Of a stretch of 64,000 nt of DNA, positions 54,006 through 63,007 are shown one piece after another (the stretch's first letter is position 1; each line of letters opens with the position of its first letter). Below the pieces are notes generated by a model that did no database searches, was not told where the DNA came from, and worked only from the letters and a program-made list of their open reading frames with translations. Both the position numbers and the translations under genes were made by a program. This stretch comes from Sphingomonas paeninsulae (GTDB taxonomy: Bacteria > Pseudomonadota > Alphaproteobacteria > Sphingomonadales > Sphingomonadaceae), in NCBI RefSeq assembly GCF_003660165.1, contig NZ_CP032829.1, positions 496,001-560,000 of the forward strand, written 5' to 3'.

Positions 54006-54529
54006 CGTGCAGTAAAGACCCCGCACGCGATCCGCCCACCGCTGTTCCCGCTGGGATCGGTCTTATAATCATCCGGTGCTGCATGAACGACGATCGACGC
54101 GCCATCCGCATCCAGCAAGGCGCTCGCATCACCCGGCAGATCGAAAGATACCGTACCTGTGCCATCTGTCCCAATCTGCAAATTCGGCAGATCGCCACGA
54201 TGTGCGCCCATTGGATTGTCGCGTCCGTGCATTTTCATATCGGGGTTCCAGTGCGGCCCGGCGCTGGCAAATGCAGGGCCTTCGCAAAGACCAATCGTAT
54301 GAATATGCAAACCATGGTCGCCCGGCGGCAGCGCGCTGCCCTCTACGATCACCCGGGTCGCGCCGCCAACCCGTTCGATCCGCGCTGTGCCGTGCGTTGC
54401 GCCGCCCGCATCGCGGAGTTGCGCACTCGCGACGACATTAGCCGTTCCGCGCGGTTTCATTTGCGCCATGCAGCCACTCAACAACGCCGTGACCGCAAGC
54501 CCTGCTAATAATGCCGTCGATTTCGCCAT
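54002..54529 (-). CDS. sodC: Cu/Zn superoxide dismutase, lipoprotein
   Basis: This 175-residue SodC has a lipobox LLSGC after a signal peptide. Copper and zinc ligands are visible in GDHGLHIHTIG, GPHWNP, HGRDNPMGAHRGDLPN and SIVVHAAPDDY, with disulfide cysteines in LCEG and RIACGVF. It removes superoxide in the periplasm. I chose the ATG at 54529 that leads directly into the signal peptide. Confidence 0.95.
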   Translation of the reverse strand: MAKSTALLAGLAVTALLSGCMAQMKPRGTANVVASAQLRDAGGATHGTARIERVGGATRVIVEGSALPPGDHGLHIHTIGLCEGPAFASAGPHWNPDMKMHGRDNPMGAHRGDLPNLQIGTDGTGTVSFDLPGDASALLDADGASIVVHAAPDDYKTDPSGNSGGRIACGVFTAR

Positions 54530-54657
54530 CTTTCGTCTCCCCAATTACTACATTCAGCATTGCACGGCGGATACATCCCGCCAAGCGCTTCTGGCAAAAC
54601 GCCCCGCTTCGCCATATGGCTACATCGCAATGCTAGAGGGCGGCAGGGACATTTCTG

Positions 54658-55646
54658 ATGACGCGTATTCTGATTACCGGTGGGGCTGGATTTATCGGAC
54701 ACGCGCTGACGCAAATCCTGCTCGCACGCGGGGATATGGTTTTTGGGATCGACAATCTTAACGATTACTATGACCCGCAGCTAAAGCGCGACCGTTTGGC
54801 TTCCCTGACGTCACAAAATTTCACATTCGCGCAGGTAGATTTCGCCGACCGTGTAGCACTCGATACGGCAATGGCCGGGCAGCATTTCGACACGATCGTA
54901 CATCTCGGCGCTCAGGCGGGGGTCCGTTACTCGATCGACAATCCGCGCGCCTATGTTCAGTCGAACCTTGTTGGTCATCTGGAAATTCTCGAACTCGCCC
55001 GGACGCGCGCCATCCCGATGGTCTATGCCTCTTCGTCGTCGGTCTATGGGGGAACACCCAACTGCCATTCCGCGTCGAAGACCGGGTGGACCGGCCGCTG
55101 TCGCTTTATGCCGCGACGAAAAAGGCCGACGAATTAATGAGCGAAACATACGCCCATCTCTATCGCCTGCCGCTGACTGGATTGCGGTTTTTCACGGTTT
55201 ACGGGCCATGGGGTCGCCCCGACATGGCGATGTGGATGTTCACCGACAAAATTCTGCGGGGCGTGCCGATCCCCGTCTTTAACAATGGTGCGATGCGTCG
55301 TGATTTCACGAATATCGCTGATATTGTCGCCGGTATCGCCGCCTGTATCGACAACCCGCCTCTCGACGATGGCGCGATCAAACCCGGTGGCAGCGTCGCG
55401 CCGCATCGGATTTACAACATCGGCAATAACCGGTCGGAGGATCTGATGACAATGATCCGGCTGATCGAAACCGCTTGTGATCGAAAAGCCGTGATCGAAT
55501 ACAAACCCATGCAGGACGGCGACGTTCACGAAACTTTCGCCAACATCGACGCGATCAGCGACGATCTGGGTTATGCGCCGACCACAACGATCGAAACCGG
55601 CATTCCGGCCTTCGTGTCGTGGTTCCGAAATTACCGGGGAATTTAA
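54658..55646 (+). pseudogene. UDP-glucuronate 4-epimerase, interrupted by a 1-base frameshift
   Basis: This short-chain epimerase has GGAGFIG at 8-14 and HLGAQAGVRYSI. After VYASSSSVYGG the frame breaks; the true sequence resumes in another frame with VEDRVDRPLSLYAATKKADELM (catalytic YxxxK), TVYGPWGRPDMAMW and RRDFTNIADIV to a stop at 55646. Five Gs at 55048-55052 need to be six. A whole protein of about 329 residues would make UDP-galacturonate for surface polysaccharide, together with the convergent ugd product. It may be a sequence error. Confidence 0.9.
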
Positions 55647-55658
55647 AGCGCTTGTCGT

Positions 55659-56972
55659 TCAACGGGGTGCGGGTCGTCCGACGCATTCATACTCAATACC
55701 GAGCTTAGCCATATCGTCGGCATCGTAGAGATTGCGCAAATCGACGATGCGCTTTTCGACCATCAAGCCGGTAAGCCGCGCCAGATCGAGCGCCCGAAAC
55801 TCATTCCATTCAGTGACGATCGCGATCGCGCTCGCGCCCTCCGCAACGGCATATGGCCCGTCGCAATAGACGACATCCGGCATCATCGTCCGCGCAACGT
55901 CCATCCCCTCTGGATCGAACGCGCGGACGGTCGCACCGGCATCGAGCAACGCTTGAACAATCGCCAGTGAAGGGGCATCACGCATGTCGTCGGTATTCGG
56001 CTTAAACGTAAGCCCAAGCAAACCAACCGTCTTGCCGCGAACATCGCCGCCCATCGCTGTGATTATCTTGCGCCCCATCGCGCGTTTGCGACCGTCGTTT
56101 ACCTGAACCGTCGCCTCGACAATGCGCATCGGCGTTTCAAAGTCCTCGGCAGTCTTCAGCAGCGCCAGCGTATCTTTGGGAAAGCATGACCCGCCATAGC
56201 CCGGTCCAGCGTGGAGAAACTTCGACCCAATGCGATTGTCCAGTCCTATCCCCCGCGCAACATCCTTGACGTCCGCGCCCACCGCTTCGCAAAGATCGGC
56301 CATCTCGTTGATAAAGGTGATTTTGGTCGCAAGAAACGCGTTCGCTGCATATTTGGTGAGTTCGGCCGTGCGCCTGCTCGTAAACAACAACGGCGACTGA
56401 TTAAGATACAGTGGGCGATATATATCACGCATTACGCCACGTGCCCGCTCATCATCGGCCCCAATCACGATACGATCGGGCCGTTTGAAATCATTGATCG
56501 CCGCACCTTCGCGCAAAAACTCCGGGTTGGAGACTACAGTAAGGTCGATGTCGGGCGCGACCTCCCTAAGAATACGTTCGACCTCGTCACCCGTACCGAC
56601 CGGCACCGTGGATTTGGTAACCACGACAGTCGGCTTGGTAACGGCAGCTGCAATGTCACGAGCAGCCTGAAACACATAAGTCAGGTCGGCATGACCGTCG
56701 CCACGACGCGATGGGGTTCCGACCGCGATAAAGATCGCGTCTGCATCGGAGGCCGCACTGGCCAGATCAGTCGTGAAACTGAGTCGGCTGGCGGCAACAT
56801 TGACCCGGACCAGTTCAGCCAGTCCAGGTTCAAAGATTGGCATTTTTCCAACATGCAGCGCGTCGATCTTTGATTGATCGAGGTCGACGCAAATGACCGA
56901 ATGCCCAAAATCTGCGAAACAGGCACCGGACACCAATCCGACATAGCCCGCACCGATCATCGCTATCTTCAT
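55659..56972 (-). CDS. ugd: UDP-glucose 6-dehydrogenase
   Basis: This 437-residue enzyme oxidises UDP-glucose to UDP-glucuronate. It has the NAD motif GAGYVGLVSG (8-17), the catalytic Cys in PGYGGSCFPKDT, and the family segments STVPVGTGDEVER, NPEFLREGAAINDF and GLTFKPNTDDMRDAPS. Its product is the substrate of the convergently encoded UDP-glucuronate epimerase, so the two genes supply uronic acids for exopolysaccharide. Confidence 0.95.
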   Translation of the reverse strand: MKIAMIGAGYVGLVSGACFADFGHSVICVDLDQSKIDALHVGKMPIFEPGLAELVRVNVAASRLSFTTDLASAASDADAIFIAVGTPSRRGDGHADLTYVFQAARDIAAAVTKPTVVVTKSTVPVGTGDEVERILREVAPDIDLTVVSNPEFLREGAAINDFKRPDRIVIGADDERARGVMRDIYRPLYLNQSPLLFTSRRTAELTKYAANAFLATKITFINEMADLCEAVGADVKDVARGIGLDNRIGSKFLHAGPGYGGSCFPKDTLALLKTAEDFETPMRIVEATVQVNDGRKRAMGRKIITAMGGDVRGKTVGLLGLTFKPNTDDMRDAPSLAIVQALLDAGATVRAFDPEGMDVARTMMPDVVYCDGPYAVAEGASAIAIVTEWNEFRALDLARLTGLMVEKRIVDLRNLYDADDMAKLGIEYECVGRPAPR

Positions 56973-57070
56973 TACATGCTCACTTGATGATTGCGCATTG
57001 AAAGCCGGGTTGTCTCTGTCGCCGATTATCCGGCGTTCGCCAAGCCGTGCACGCCGTTTTGGCTACAACG

Positions 57071-57100
57071 AAAAAGAGCCGACCTTTCGGCCGGCTCTTT
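57071..57100 (-). terminator. Intrinsic terminator of the OmpA-type gene
   Basis: On the minus strand AAAGAGCCGGCC, loop GAAA and GGTCGGCTCTTTTT form a long stem with a T tract, 34 bases after the OmpA-type stop codon. One G-U pair lies in the stem. Confidence 0.92.
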
Positions 57101-57133
57101 CCCAATTCAAATCCTGTGAAGGAATTGAAAGTA

Positions 57134-58195
57134 TTAGTTGCCCGAACCCGGACCGTACGTGATTTCCACGCGACGGTTCTGCAGTTCGCGAACACCGTCT
57201 GCGGTCTGAACGCGCAGGTTGGTTTCGCCGAACGCCTTGCTGGTGATGACACCGGCAGGAACGCCCTTCGAGCTGACATAGGCACTGACAGCATCGGCAC
57301 GACGCTGCGAGAGGCCGAGGTTGTACTTCGGTGTACCCGACGTGTCGGTGTAACCAGCCAGCATGACCTGAGCCTGACCGCAATCGCCATAAGCGGTTAC
57401 GGCGTTGTCGAGGATCGACGCGGCTTCAGCTGTGATGTCCGACTTGTTCCATTCGAAGAACACGATGTACGGCCCAGGCGTGCACACAGCAGCCACTGGT
57501 GGCGGCGGTGGAGCAGGCTCAGGAGCCGGTGGTGGCGGTGGCGGTGGCGGTGGTGGAGCCGCTGGTTCACCGAAGTTATAGATCAAGCTTGCGAGCAAGC
57601 TGTGCGAACGGAACCGAGTCCGCTGGCTGACACCGTCGGTGTTGATCAGATCGACGCGGTTTTCGTTGAAGAAGCGATACTTCAAACCAACGTCAACGTT
57701 CGTCGTGACGGGATAACGGACGCCAGCAATTGCCTGATAAGCAAAGCCAGTATCTGAATCGTCAGTCAGAGTACCCTGCGTACGGATACCGTAGTTACCA
57801 AGCTTGACACGACCAACACCGGCACCGCCGCCGACGAACCCGCTAAGGCCATCGTCGCTGCCGAAGTCGAGCAGACCGTTGACCATGAAGCTAAGTACCG
57901 AAGTACGGCCGAACGAGTCATTGACACCCTGAGTCGAGATGCTCTTCAGGATAGCCTGCTTGTAGCCAACTTCACCTTCCAAACGGAAAGGTCCAAAGTC
58001 GTAACCGATGATGCCGTCGACATCGAAGCCGACCTTCTGCTTCGACTGAGCGAGGACGTTGTCGATCCTGTAGTCAGCCTTCTCAACAAGCATCCCGCCA
58101 CCCTCGGCGCCGATGTACCATGCATCATTACGCGCGAGCGCGGGTGTTGCCATGGCGGTTGAGGCGAGCACGGCGAGTATAGCCAGCTTCCGCAT
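57134..58195 (-). CDS. OmpA-family outer-membrane protein
   Basis: This 353-residue protein has a signal peptide (1-21, cleavage after ALA) and an eight-strand OmpA-like beta-barrel (about 22-212, ending HSLLASLIYNFG). A linker of mainly proline (about 213-240) and a C-terminal OmpA/peptidoglycan-binding domain follow, with GYTDTSGTPKYNLGLSQRRADAVSAYV and NRRVEITYG. It links outer membrane and cell wall. The proline linker is encoded by a repetitive GGT/GGC tract (57502-57560) prone to length change. A perfect palindrome stands 76 bases upstream of the start. Confidence 0.95.
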   Translation of the reverse strand: MRKLAILAVLASTAMATPALARNDAWYIGAEGGGMLVEKADYRIDNVLAQSKQKVGFDVDGIIGYDFGPFRLEGEVGYKQAILKSISTQGVNDSFGRTSVLSFMVNGLLDFGSDDGLSGFVGGGAGVGRVKLGNYGIRTQGTLTDDSDTGFAYQAIAGVRYPVTTNVDVGLKYRFFNENRVDLINTDGVSQRTRFRSHSLLASLIYNFGEPAAPPPPPPPPPPAPEPAPPPPPVAAVCTPGPYIVFFEWNKSDITAEAASILDNAVTAYGDCGQAQVMLAGYTDTSGTPKYNLGLSQRRADAVSAYVSSKGVPAGVITSKAFGETNLRVQTADGVRELQNRRVEITYGPGSGN

Positions 58196-58270
58196 ATAAA
58201 TCCCTTTTCATGTTTGTCACTTGAGACAGCTTTAACGCACTAGCCAAAGCACGGTTTCCACGCAAGTATT

Positions 58271-58296
58271 CAAATTAGCCGAGTGTGGCTAATTTG
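58271..58296. promoter_or_regulatory. Perfect 10-bp palindrome upstream of the OmpA-type gene
   Basis: CAAATTAGCC, spacer GAGTGT, GGCTAATTTG forms a perfect 10+6+10 inverted repeat centred about 88 bases upstream of the OmpA-type ATG, in an otherwise AT-leaning, gene-free stretch (58196-58372). The spacing fits a dimeric regulator-binding site. It has no T tract, so it is not an ordinary terminator. Confidence 0.6.
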
Positions 58297-58372
58297 ACAC
58301 AATAGGGAGCCGCTACTCTCTAGTCGAGGCAGCAACGAGTATTGGATCAATTGGTTCCATAAAATTATGTCT

Positions 58373-58512
58373 TCAGAAAATCAGGCCATGACTTGCCAGC
58401 GTCTCAAGCATGGCAACCACCGCAGCGCGTGCCTGTAAATCGACGATCACCGCTCCAGTCGGTGCCGCAACCGCGGGGCGTCGGGCACCCACCACCTGCT
58501 GACCTGCAATCT
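58373..58512 (-). pseudogene. C-terminal remnant of a DUF2793 tail-associated protein
   Basis: In one minus-strand frame this stretch reads QQVVGARRPAVAAPTG, then VIVDLQARAAVVAMLETLASHGLIF and a stop at 58373. This is the C terminus of DUF2793 proteins, which lie at the end of GTA-like tail clusters in sphingomonads. The rest of that gene is missing, and the fragment is fused out of frame to the end of a truncated tail protein at about 58512. Confidence 0.72.
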
Positions 58513-59487
58513 ATCCGGTCTTCACGCCGCGACCCACCTTCCCTGCGTGCTCTCTGAATGCCAGCCTGATAATCACGACCGACCTCATAATAGGCGACAC
58601 TTAAAACCTCGGGGATAGTCGCCGCCGCCCGGCGGTTCTCGACGATGCGCGGCTCCGGCTTGAACCCTGCCGTCGCTCGGAACTGTTCCACGTCCAGCAC
58701 CCGAACAGTGCCGTTCCCGTCGGAAAGCATCAGCCGCCCCCCCCATATCCACCAGCGAAACCGGCAGCGCCGCCGCCAGCGTTTCCGCAACTCCCCGCAC
58801 ACTGTCGCCCTGAACCGCCAGCCCCTGCATCAGCGCCGCCGTTTCCCCGACGACTGCCCCACCACTAAGCGCACCCAATATAGAGCCGACCCCAATCGCT
58901 CCCTCATCGGCAACAATCTCGAAACTCAGCGTCGGTATCCGGTTGCCATAATCGGCAAGCTGAAAATCCTCGAACACAGCCACCGCGCACCCCCGGTAAG
59001 CGGGCGTAACCCCCAGCCCCTCTGCCGAAGCGATCAGCGGATCGACCGCCTGATCCTCCCCACCCAGCAACAACCGAAACCCCGTCGCAGTCTTGAAATC
59101 GCCCCCCGCCCCGCGCAGCAGATTGCCATCCGCCCAGATCCGCCCCACGCGCATCACCGCCCGCGCCGACAGCGCCACCGCAAACGACGCCGCATAGTTG
59201 AACGTCGTCGTCTTCGGCTTGCCCTTGCCGTTCGACTGGCTCCCCCGCGTCTCGATCAGATCGGTCGACCAGATCACCGTCCCCGCCGCCCGCACCGTCC
59301 CGAACACGCGCGGGATCGGCGAACCGTAGCTCGAAGTCTGCACCGACAAATCGCCCAGCCTCGGCCCCTGCCTACCCTTTGGCGCAAAGATCCGCTGATC
59401 CGCTGCCTGCCCCAGTATCGCCCCGATAGCGCCGCCAATCGGTCCGCCGATAGCGGTCCCGACTGCCGTCAACAGCAATGTCGCCAT
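58513..59487 (-). pseudogene. Truncated, frameshifted GTA/phage tail protein
   Basis: The start MATLLLTAVGTAIGGPIGGAIG, LGQAADQRIFAPKGRQGPRLGDLSVQTSSYGSPIPRVFGT and ADGNLLRGAGGDFKT are those of sphingomonad tail (baseplate hub-like) proteins that normally exceed 700 residues. Here the frame breaks in a run of eight C/G at 58737-58744, continues as GRLMLSDGNGTVRVLD and DYQAGIQRARREG, and stops at a deletion junction near RREDRID (about 58512). About half of the gene is gone. Confidence 0.8.
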
Positions 59488-59488
59488 G

Positions 59489-59690
59489 TCAGTTGTCCCT
59501 TTTTCGCCAAGCACCGATCATCGACCAAACCGGTATCCCCGGCGTCTCCACCACGCGCCGCAACAGCGCACACGCATGGACAAAGCCCCGCCCCGTCATC
59601 ACCCCAAGATGAAACTGCGCCGGTCCCGCCTCGAACAACAGAACGTCACCCGCCTCCGCCACAGCAACCCGCTCAAATAATGCTGCTTCC
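59489..59690 (-). pseudogene. C-terminal remnant of an NlpC/P60-type tail peptidase
   Basis: The frame reads VAEAGDVLLFEAGPAQFHLGVMTGRGFVHACALLRRVVETPG and ends at 59489 after GAWRK. GDVLLF, HLGV and FVHA are the C-terminal half of the small NlpC/P60 peptidases found in GTA and phage tail clusters. The half with the catalytic cysteine is absent. It stands two bases before the tail protein start, as in intact clusters. Confidence 0.7.
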
Positions 59691-59983
59691 CCTGTGGATA
59701 GCCCAGCCGCGCATTGACCGTTGCCAACCCCCGCGCACTTGCCCCGGTATTGCCCGCTGTTACCCAGTCGTAATCCTCGACCTGCAACACATCGAACGCA
59801 GGCGACGCCCATCCCACCGGCACATTCGCCCGCACAGCTTCCGGCGGGTCCAATACCGTCGGCAGGAACACCAGCATCAACCGCTCGGTCGCCGGATGAT
59901 CTGCGCGTACAGCCGCAAACAAAGCCGCCGTCGAAGCCGCCAACACCGCCCCGCCGCATCCAGCGTCGCCTTCTGCGCCAGGC
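59691..59983 (-). pseudogene. Fragment of a GTA TIM-barrel / DUF2460-type tail protein
   Basis: Pieces in shifting frames read SLAQKATLDAAG, then VLAASTAALFAAVRADHPATERLMLVFLPTVLD, AFDVLQVEDYDWVTAG and ATVNARLGYP. The segments LMLVFLPTVLD and FDVLQVEDYDWV are familiar from TIM-barrel tail proteins of GTA clusters. At least two single-base losses in G/C runs interrupt it (for example in the C run near 59950), and it joins the NlpC fragment without the rest of its own C terminus. Confidence 0.65.
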
Positions 59984-60478
59984 TCAAAACTCCGCGACAT
60001 CGGCAATCGCCACCAGATTGAACGCCGCCACAGCCGCCGCGTCGTAAAGGCAGATCCGCCCACCCGGCAGGGTCCACCACCACGGCTCACCGATCTGAAA
60101 ACGCGGAACCTGCCCCGCTGCCACCGCAATGCCGACAAACGCCCGCGCGACCGCCTTAAGATACGCCATCGCGCCCGCATTCGACGGGGACAGCACCACC
60201 GAAGGCGGCGCATATCCCAGATCGAGCGCCGCATCCCATGCCGTGCAAAATGCCGGCGACCGCTTGCGTAATTTATACAGGCCCGTCTGCGACATTCCCG
60301 CCTCGACAAGGCTCAACGAAACATTGCCGGTCACCGCAAGGCTGGTCACGAACATCTCCTGCTTGCGCGCGGTCCATCGCTCCCTCGGTTTCACCACAGT
60401 TCTTAATGCCGGTTTTTTCGCCCGGACCCTTTTTGCCTTGGCCCCATCAGTCGCGATCGCAGTCTTTCCGTCCGTCAT
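59984..60478 (-). pseudogene. Fused frame: small HTH-like protein joined to a TIM-barrel tail fragment
   Basis: This 164-residue open frame has a good ribosome site (GGAGGGG) before its ATG at 60478. Residues 1-89 resemble a small DNA-binding, terminase-small-subunit-like protein (WTARKQEMFVTSLAVTGNVSLSLVEAGMSQTGLYKLRKR). From about residue 90 it reads SNAGAMAYLKAVARAFVG and VPRFQIGEPWWWTLPGGRICLYDAAA, a part of the TIM-barrel tail protein. The join is best explained by a deletion that removed the whole head and most of the tail genes of a GTA-like cluster. The chimera could still be translated. Confidence 0.65.
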
Positions 60479-60671
60479 CGCGCGCCCCTCCTCGACAATT
60501 TGAATATTCAGCAGCGCTGGCTCGATCCGAACGAGCCACCTCTCTGCCTTGTTCACGTTTTGTACCGATGCAACCCGTAAATGTCAAGCAAAAAGTGCCT
60601 ATTTGGTTATTATCAACTGCTGATAGCTGTTCGCAACCGGAACAATCCCGCTCCCTGCGCTTTCACGGTGA

Positions 60672-61523
60672 ATGGAAATCGCGCTCCCCGTTGTTGAAAC
60701 TACCGGCGCGCGCAAATTTGCCCCTGTCCGTATCGGGCTCACATATTTGTGGCGCCATCGCCGCCTGCCCGACTTCATCACGCCGCAGACCTTCACCGAA
60801 CTCGTGCAGCACCGCAAACTCCACGACCGCGATGCTCGCTTGCCGCTTCTCGCGGACAAGGTGCGGGCAAAGGCCGTCGTCGCCGATCGCATAGGAAGTG
60901 AATGGATTATTCCGACATTGTGGCACGGCACCACCCTGCCCGAGCGCCCCGACTGGCCGCTTCCATTCGTCGTAAAGTCACGGCACGGTTGCAATCAGAT
61001 CAGCTTCGTCCGCGATTGGCGGACAACGGACTGGAATGCCCTGACCGCGCGCAGCCGTCGCTGGATGCGCGCCGACTATGGATTTTGGCTCGATGAGTGG
61101 CTCTACAGTCGCATTCCTCGCGGCATAATTGTCGAACCATTCGTCGGCACCGGCCCCGGCCTCCCCATCGACTATAAATTTTATGTCTTCGATGGTCGCG
61201 TCGAATATATCCAGATTCATCTGGATCGTGGTGCGCGACATCGCTGGATCATTATGGATCGTTCCTGGCGCCGTCGATCTGCTATTACCACAGACCCCGA
61301 CCCTGCTCGCCCCGACACCCTGACACGCATGATTGCCGCGGCCGAAGAACTCGGCTGCGGCCTGGAGTTTGCAAGGGTCGATCTGTATGAAATCGATGGA
61401 CATCCCTTGTTCGGGGAAATGACCTTTTACCCCGGTTCCGGTCTCGATCCTTTCAACCCTATTTCGCTCGATCAAGAGATGGGTTTTCACTGGCTGAACG
61501 CGAAGGCTTCGTTATCGCCTTAA
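60672..61523 (+). CDS. TupA-like ATP-grasp protein
   Basis: This 283-residue protein matches the TupA-like ATPgrasp pattern: FTELVQHRKLHDRDARLPLLADKVRAK, FVVKSRHGCNQISFV (ATP binding), the IIVEPFVG and IDYKFYVFDG segments, and FARVDLYEIDGHPLFGEMTFYPGSGLDPFNP near the end. Such proteins stand in polysaccharide and teichuronopeptide clusters and join an amino or carboxyl group to a sugar or polymer. Here it stands alone beside the GTA remnant. The substrate is unknown. Confidence 0.87.
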   Translation: MEIALPVVETTGARKFAPVRIGLTYLWRHRRLPDFITPQTFTELVQHRKLHDRDARLPLLADKVRAKAVVADRIGSEWIIPTLWHGTTLPERPDWPLPFVVKSRHGCNQISFVRDWRTTDWNALTARSRRWMRADYGFWLDEWLYSRIPRGIIVEPFVGTGPGLPIDYKFYVFDGRVEYIQIHLDRGARHRWIIMDRSWRRRSAITTDPDPARPDTLTRMIAAAEELGCGLEFARVDLYEIDGHPLFGEMTFYPGSGLDPFNPISLDQEMGFHWLNAKASLSP

Positions 61524-61737
61524 TTGAAAATCGATCACTCCGTTACTGTAAAGAATAGTACACAACCTCTGTAATAACACGAACCTCGTGGTCGGATTTT
61601 GGCCTTTTCGGACTTATTACCGCACCACAACTTATAGGTTCATTTTGCATTATATTCTTAAACCGCTTTTACATCATCGTCGGATAATCAAAGTTCAGGG
61701 ACCGCGTTAGGCCGAACCCAGTTAGTCAGGATGCTCA

Positions 61738-62370
61738 ATGGCCGCAAAGCCCGTCCCTCTCTCGATCCCACCCGATATCAAAGACGATCGGCGTGATTCA
61801 GAACGGCACATGACGATCTTTCGCGCCGGCAAGATAACGCACGCAAACCGCGAAAACCTTTGCCTCGTCAGGAATATATCGAGCAGCGGCGCGATGGCGC
61901 AGGTTTTCCAGCCCTTGCAGGTGGGCGACCAGATTTATCTCGATTTGCGGCTCGAAGAACGGATCGTCGGTCGCATCGTCTGGGTGCGCGGCGAACACGT
62001 CGGCATCGCCTTTTCACTCAACATCGCCCTTTCCGAAGTCCTGCGCTCCGAACTCGATCGCGGCCACCGCCGCCGCGCTCCCCGCGTCAACGTCGAAGCC
62101 ACTGGTCGGCTTCAAATCGGTGACGATTTTTTGCCCGTCGCCATCGACAATGTCTCTCAAACCGGCACCCGCATCTTTTGCACCCGATCGCTGGCAACCG
62201 GCTGCGAAGTTCGTTTGTGGGTTGATGGTCTCGGCGCGATGCCTTCGTTCGTGCGCTGGACAAAGGACGGCATTGTCGGCCTGGCTTTTCTAAAATCGCT
62301 GTCCATCTGGGATCTTACCACTTGGGTTCGCGACCTCACGCTTGCGACGATCGGGCAAAACAAGGCGTAA
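61738..62370 (+). CDS. Tandem PilZ-domain protein
   Basis: This 210-residue protein has two PilZ-like halves. Residues about 18-100 contain DRRDSERH and LCLVRNISSSGAMAQV; residues about 108-195 contain RRRAPRVNVEA and AIDNVSQTGTRIFC. The second half keeps RxxxR and D/NxSxxG, the cyclic-di-GMP binding signature; the first has it in the variant form NISSSG. It probably senses cyclic di-GMP. A GGDEF/EAL protein is encoded at 20626-22302 but is not linked. Confidence 0.88.
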   Translation: MAAKPVPLSIPPDIKDDRRDSERHMTIFRAGKITHANRENLCLVRNISSSGAMAQVFQPLQVGDQIYLDLRLEERIVGRIVWVRGEHVGIAFSLNIALSEVLRSELDRGHRRRAPRVNVEATGRLQIGDDFLPVAIDNVSQTGTRIFCTRSLATGCEVRLWVDGLGAMPSFVRWTKDGIVGLAFLKSLSIWDLTTWVRDLTLATIGQNKA

Positions 62371-62444
62371 CCGTCGGCAAACCCTTGCCTTCAAATCCGA
62401 TTTGTACGACACCGGAATCCTGAATGGTTAATCAGGGTGCCACC

Positions 62445-63007
62445 ATGATCACACGTATTCGTGAAGTCCGTCGCGCTCAGGGACTTACCTTACTCGACGT
62501 CGCGAACAAATGCTCGCCACCGACCACCGCGCAAACAATAGGCCGTCTCGAAACCGGAACGCGCACCGTATCGGTTGGCTGGCTGAACCGGATCGCGGCA
62601 GCACTCGGCGTCACTGGCGGCGACCTCGTCGACCTCCCGACCCAACCCGACTTGCCCGTCGCCGCAACCCTCGGCTTCGCCGGCGTCAATGCCCCCCGAC
62701 ACAACACCGTCGTCGCCCCCCTTCACCAACGCCCGGCATGGTTGCAATCACCGTGGACGGCAGCGTCGGCGAATACCGGAGCGGCGATGTCATATGGTGC
62801 GAACGGATTGCGCCCGACGGGTTTGCCGCCCTGCTCAATCGCGACGTCCTGATCCCCCGCCCCGCCGGACGCTTCGTCTTCGGGCGCATGATCGGCCGCG
62901 ACGGCGATCGCGTCCAGATTTTACCCTTTGGCAGTGGCAGTCGCCAGCAAGTCATCAGCGATCCCGCCTGGGCCGCCGTCGCGGTCAAACTCATCCGCCC
63001 AATCTGA
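62445..63007 (+). pseudogene. Xre-family regulator with S24-like C-terminal part, interrupted by a 1-base frameshift
   Basis: The first frame has a helix-turn-helix (ITRIREVRRAQGLTLLDVANKC and TIGRLETGTRTVSVGWLNRIAAAL). It breaks at a run of six Cs (62716-62721) that must be seven. The second frame continues MVAITVDGSVGEYRSGDVIWCERI and VFGRMIGRDGDRVQILPF to a stop at 63007, a beta-rich domain like the C half of LexA/S24 regulators. Restored, it has about 187 residues. It is convergent with the acyltransferase and overlaps its end by 87 bases. Confidence 0.82.

Noticed and set aside
57502-57560. GGT/GGC-rich tract as a CRISPR or mobile repeat
   Set aside because: It encodes the proline linker of the OmpA-type protein and has no spacer structure.
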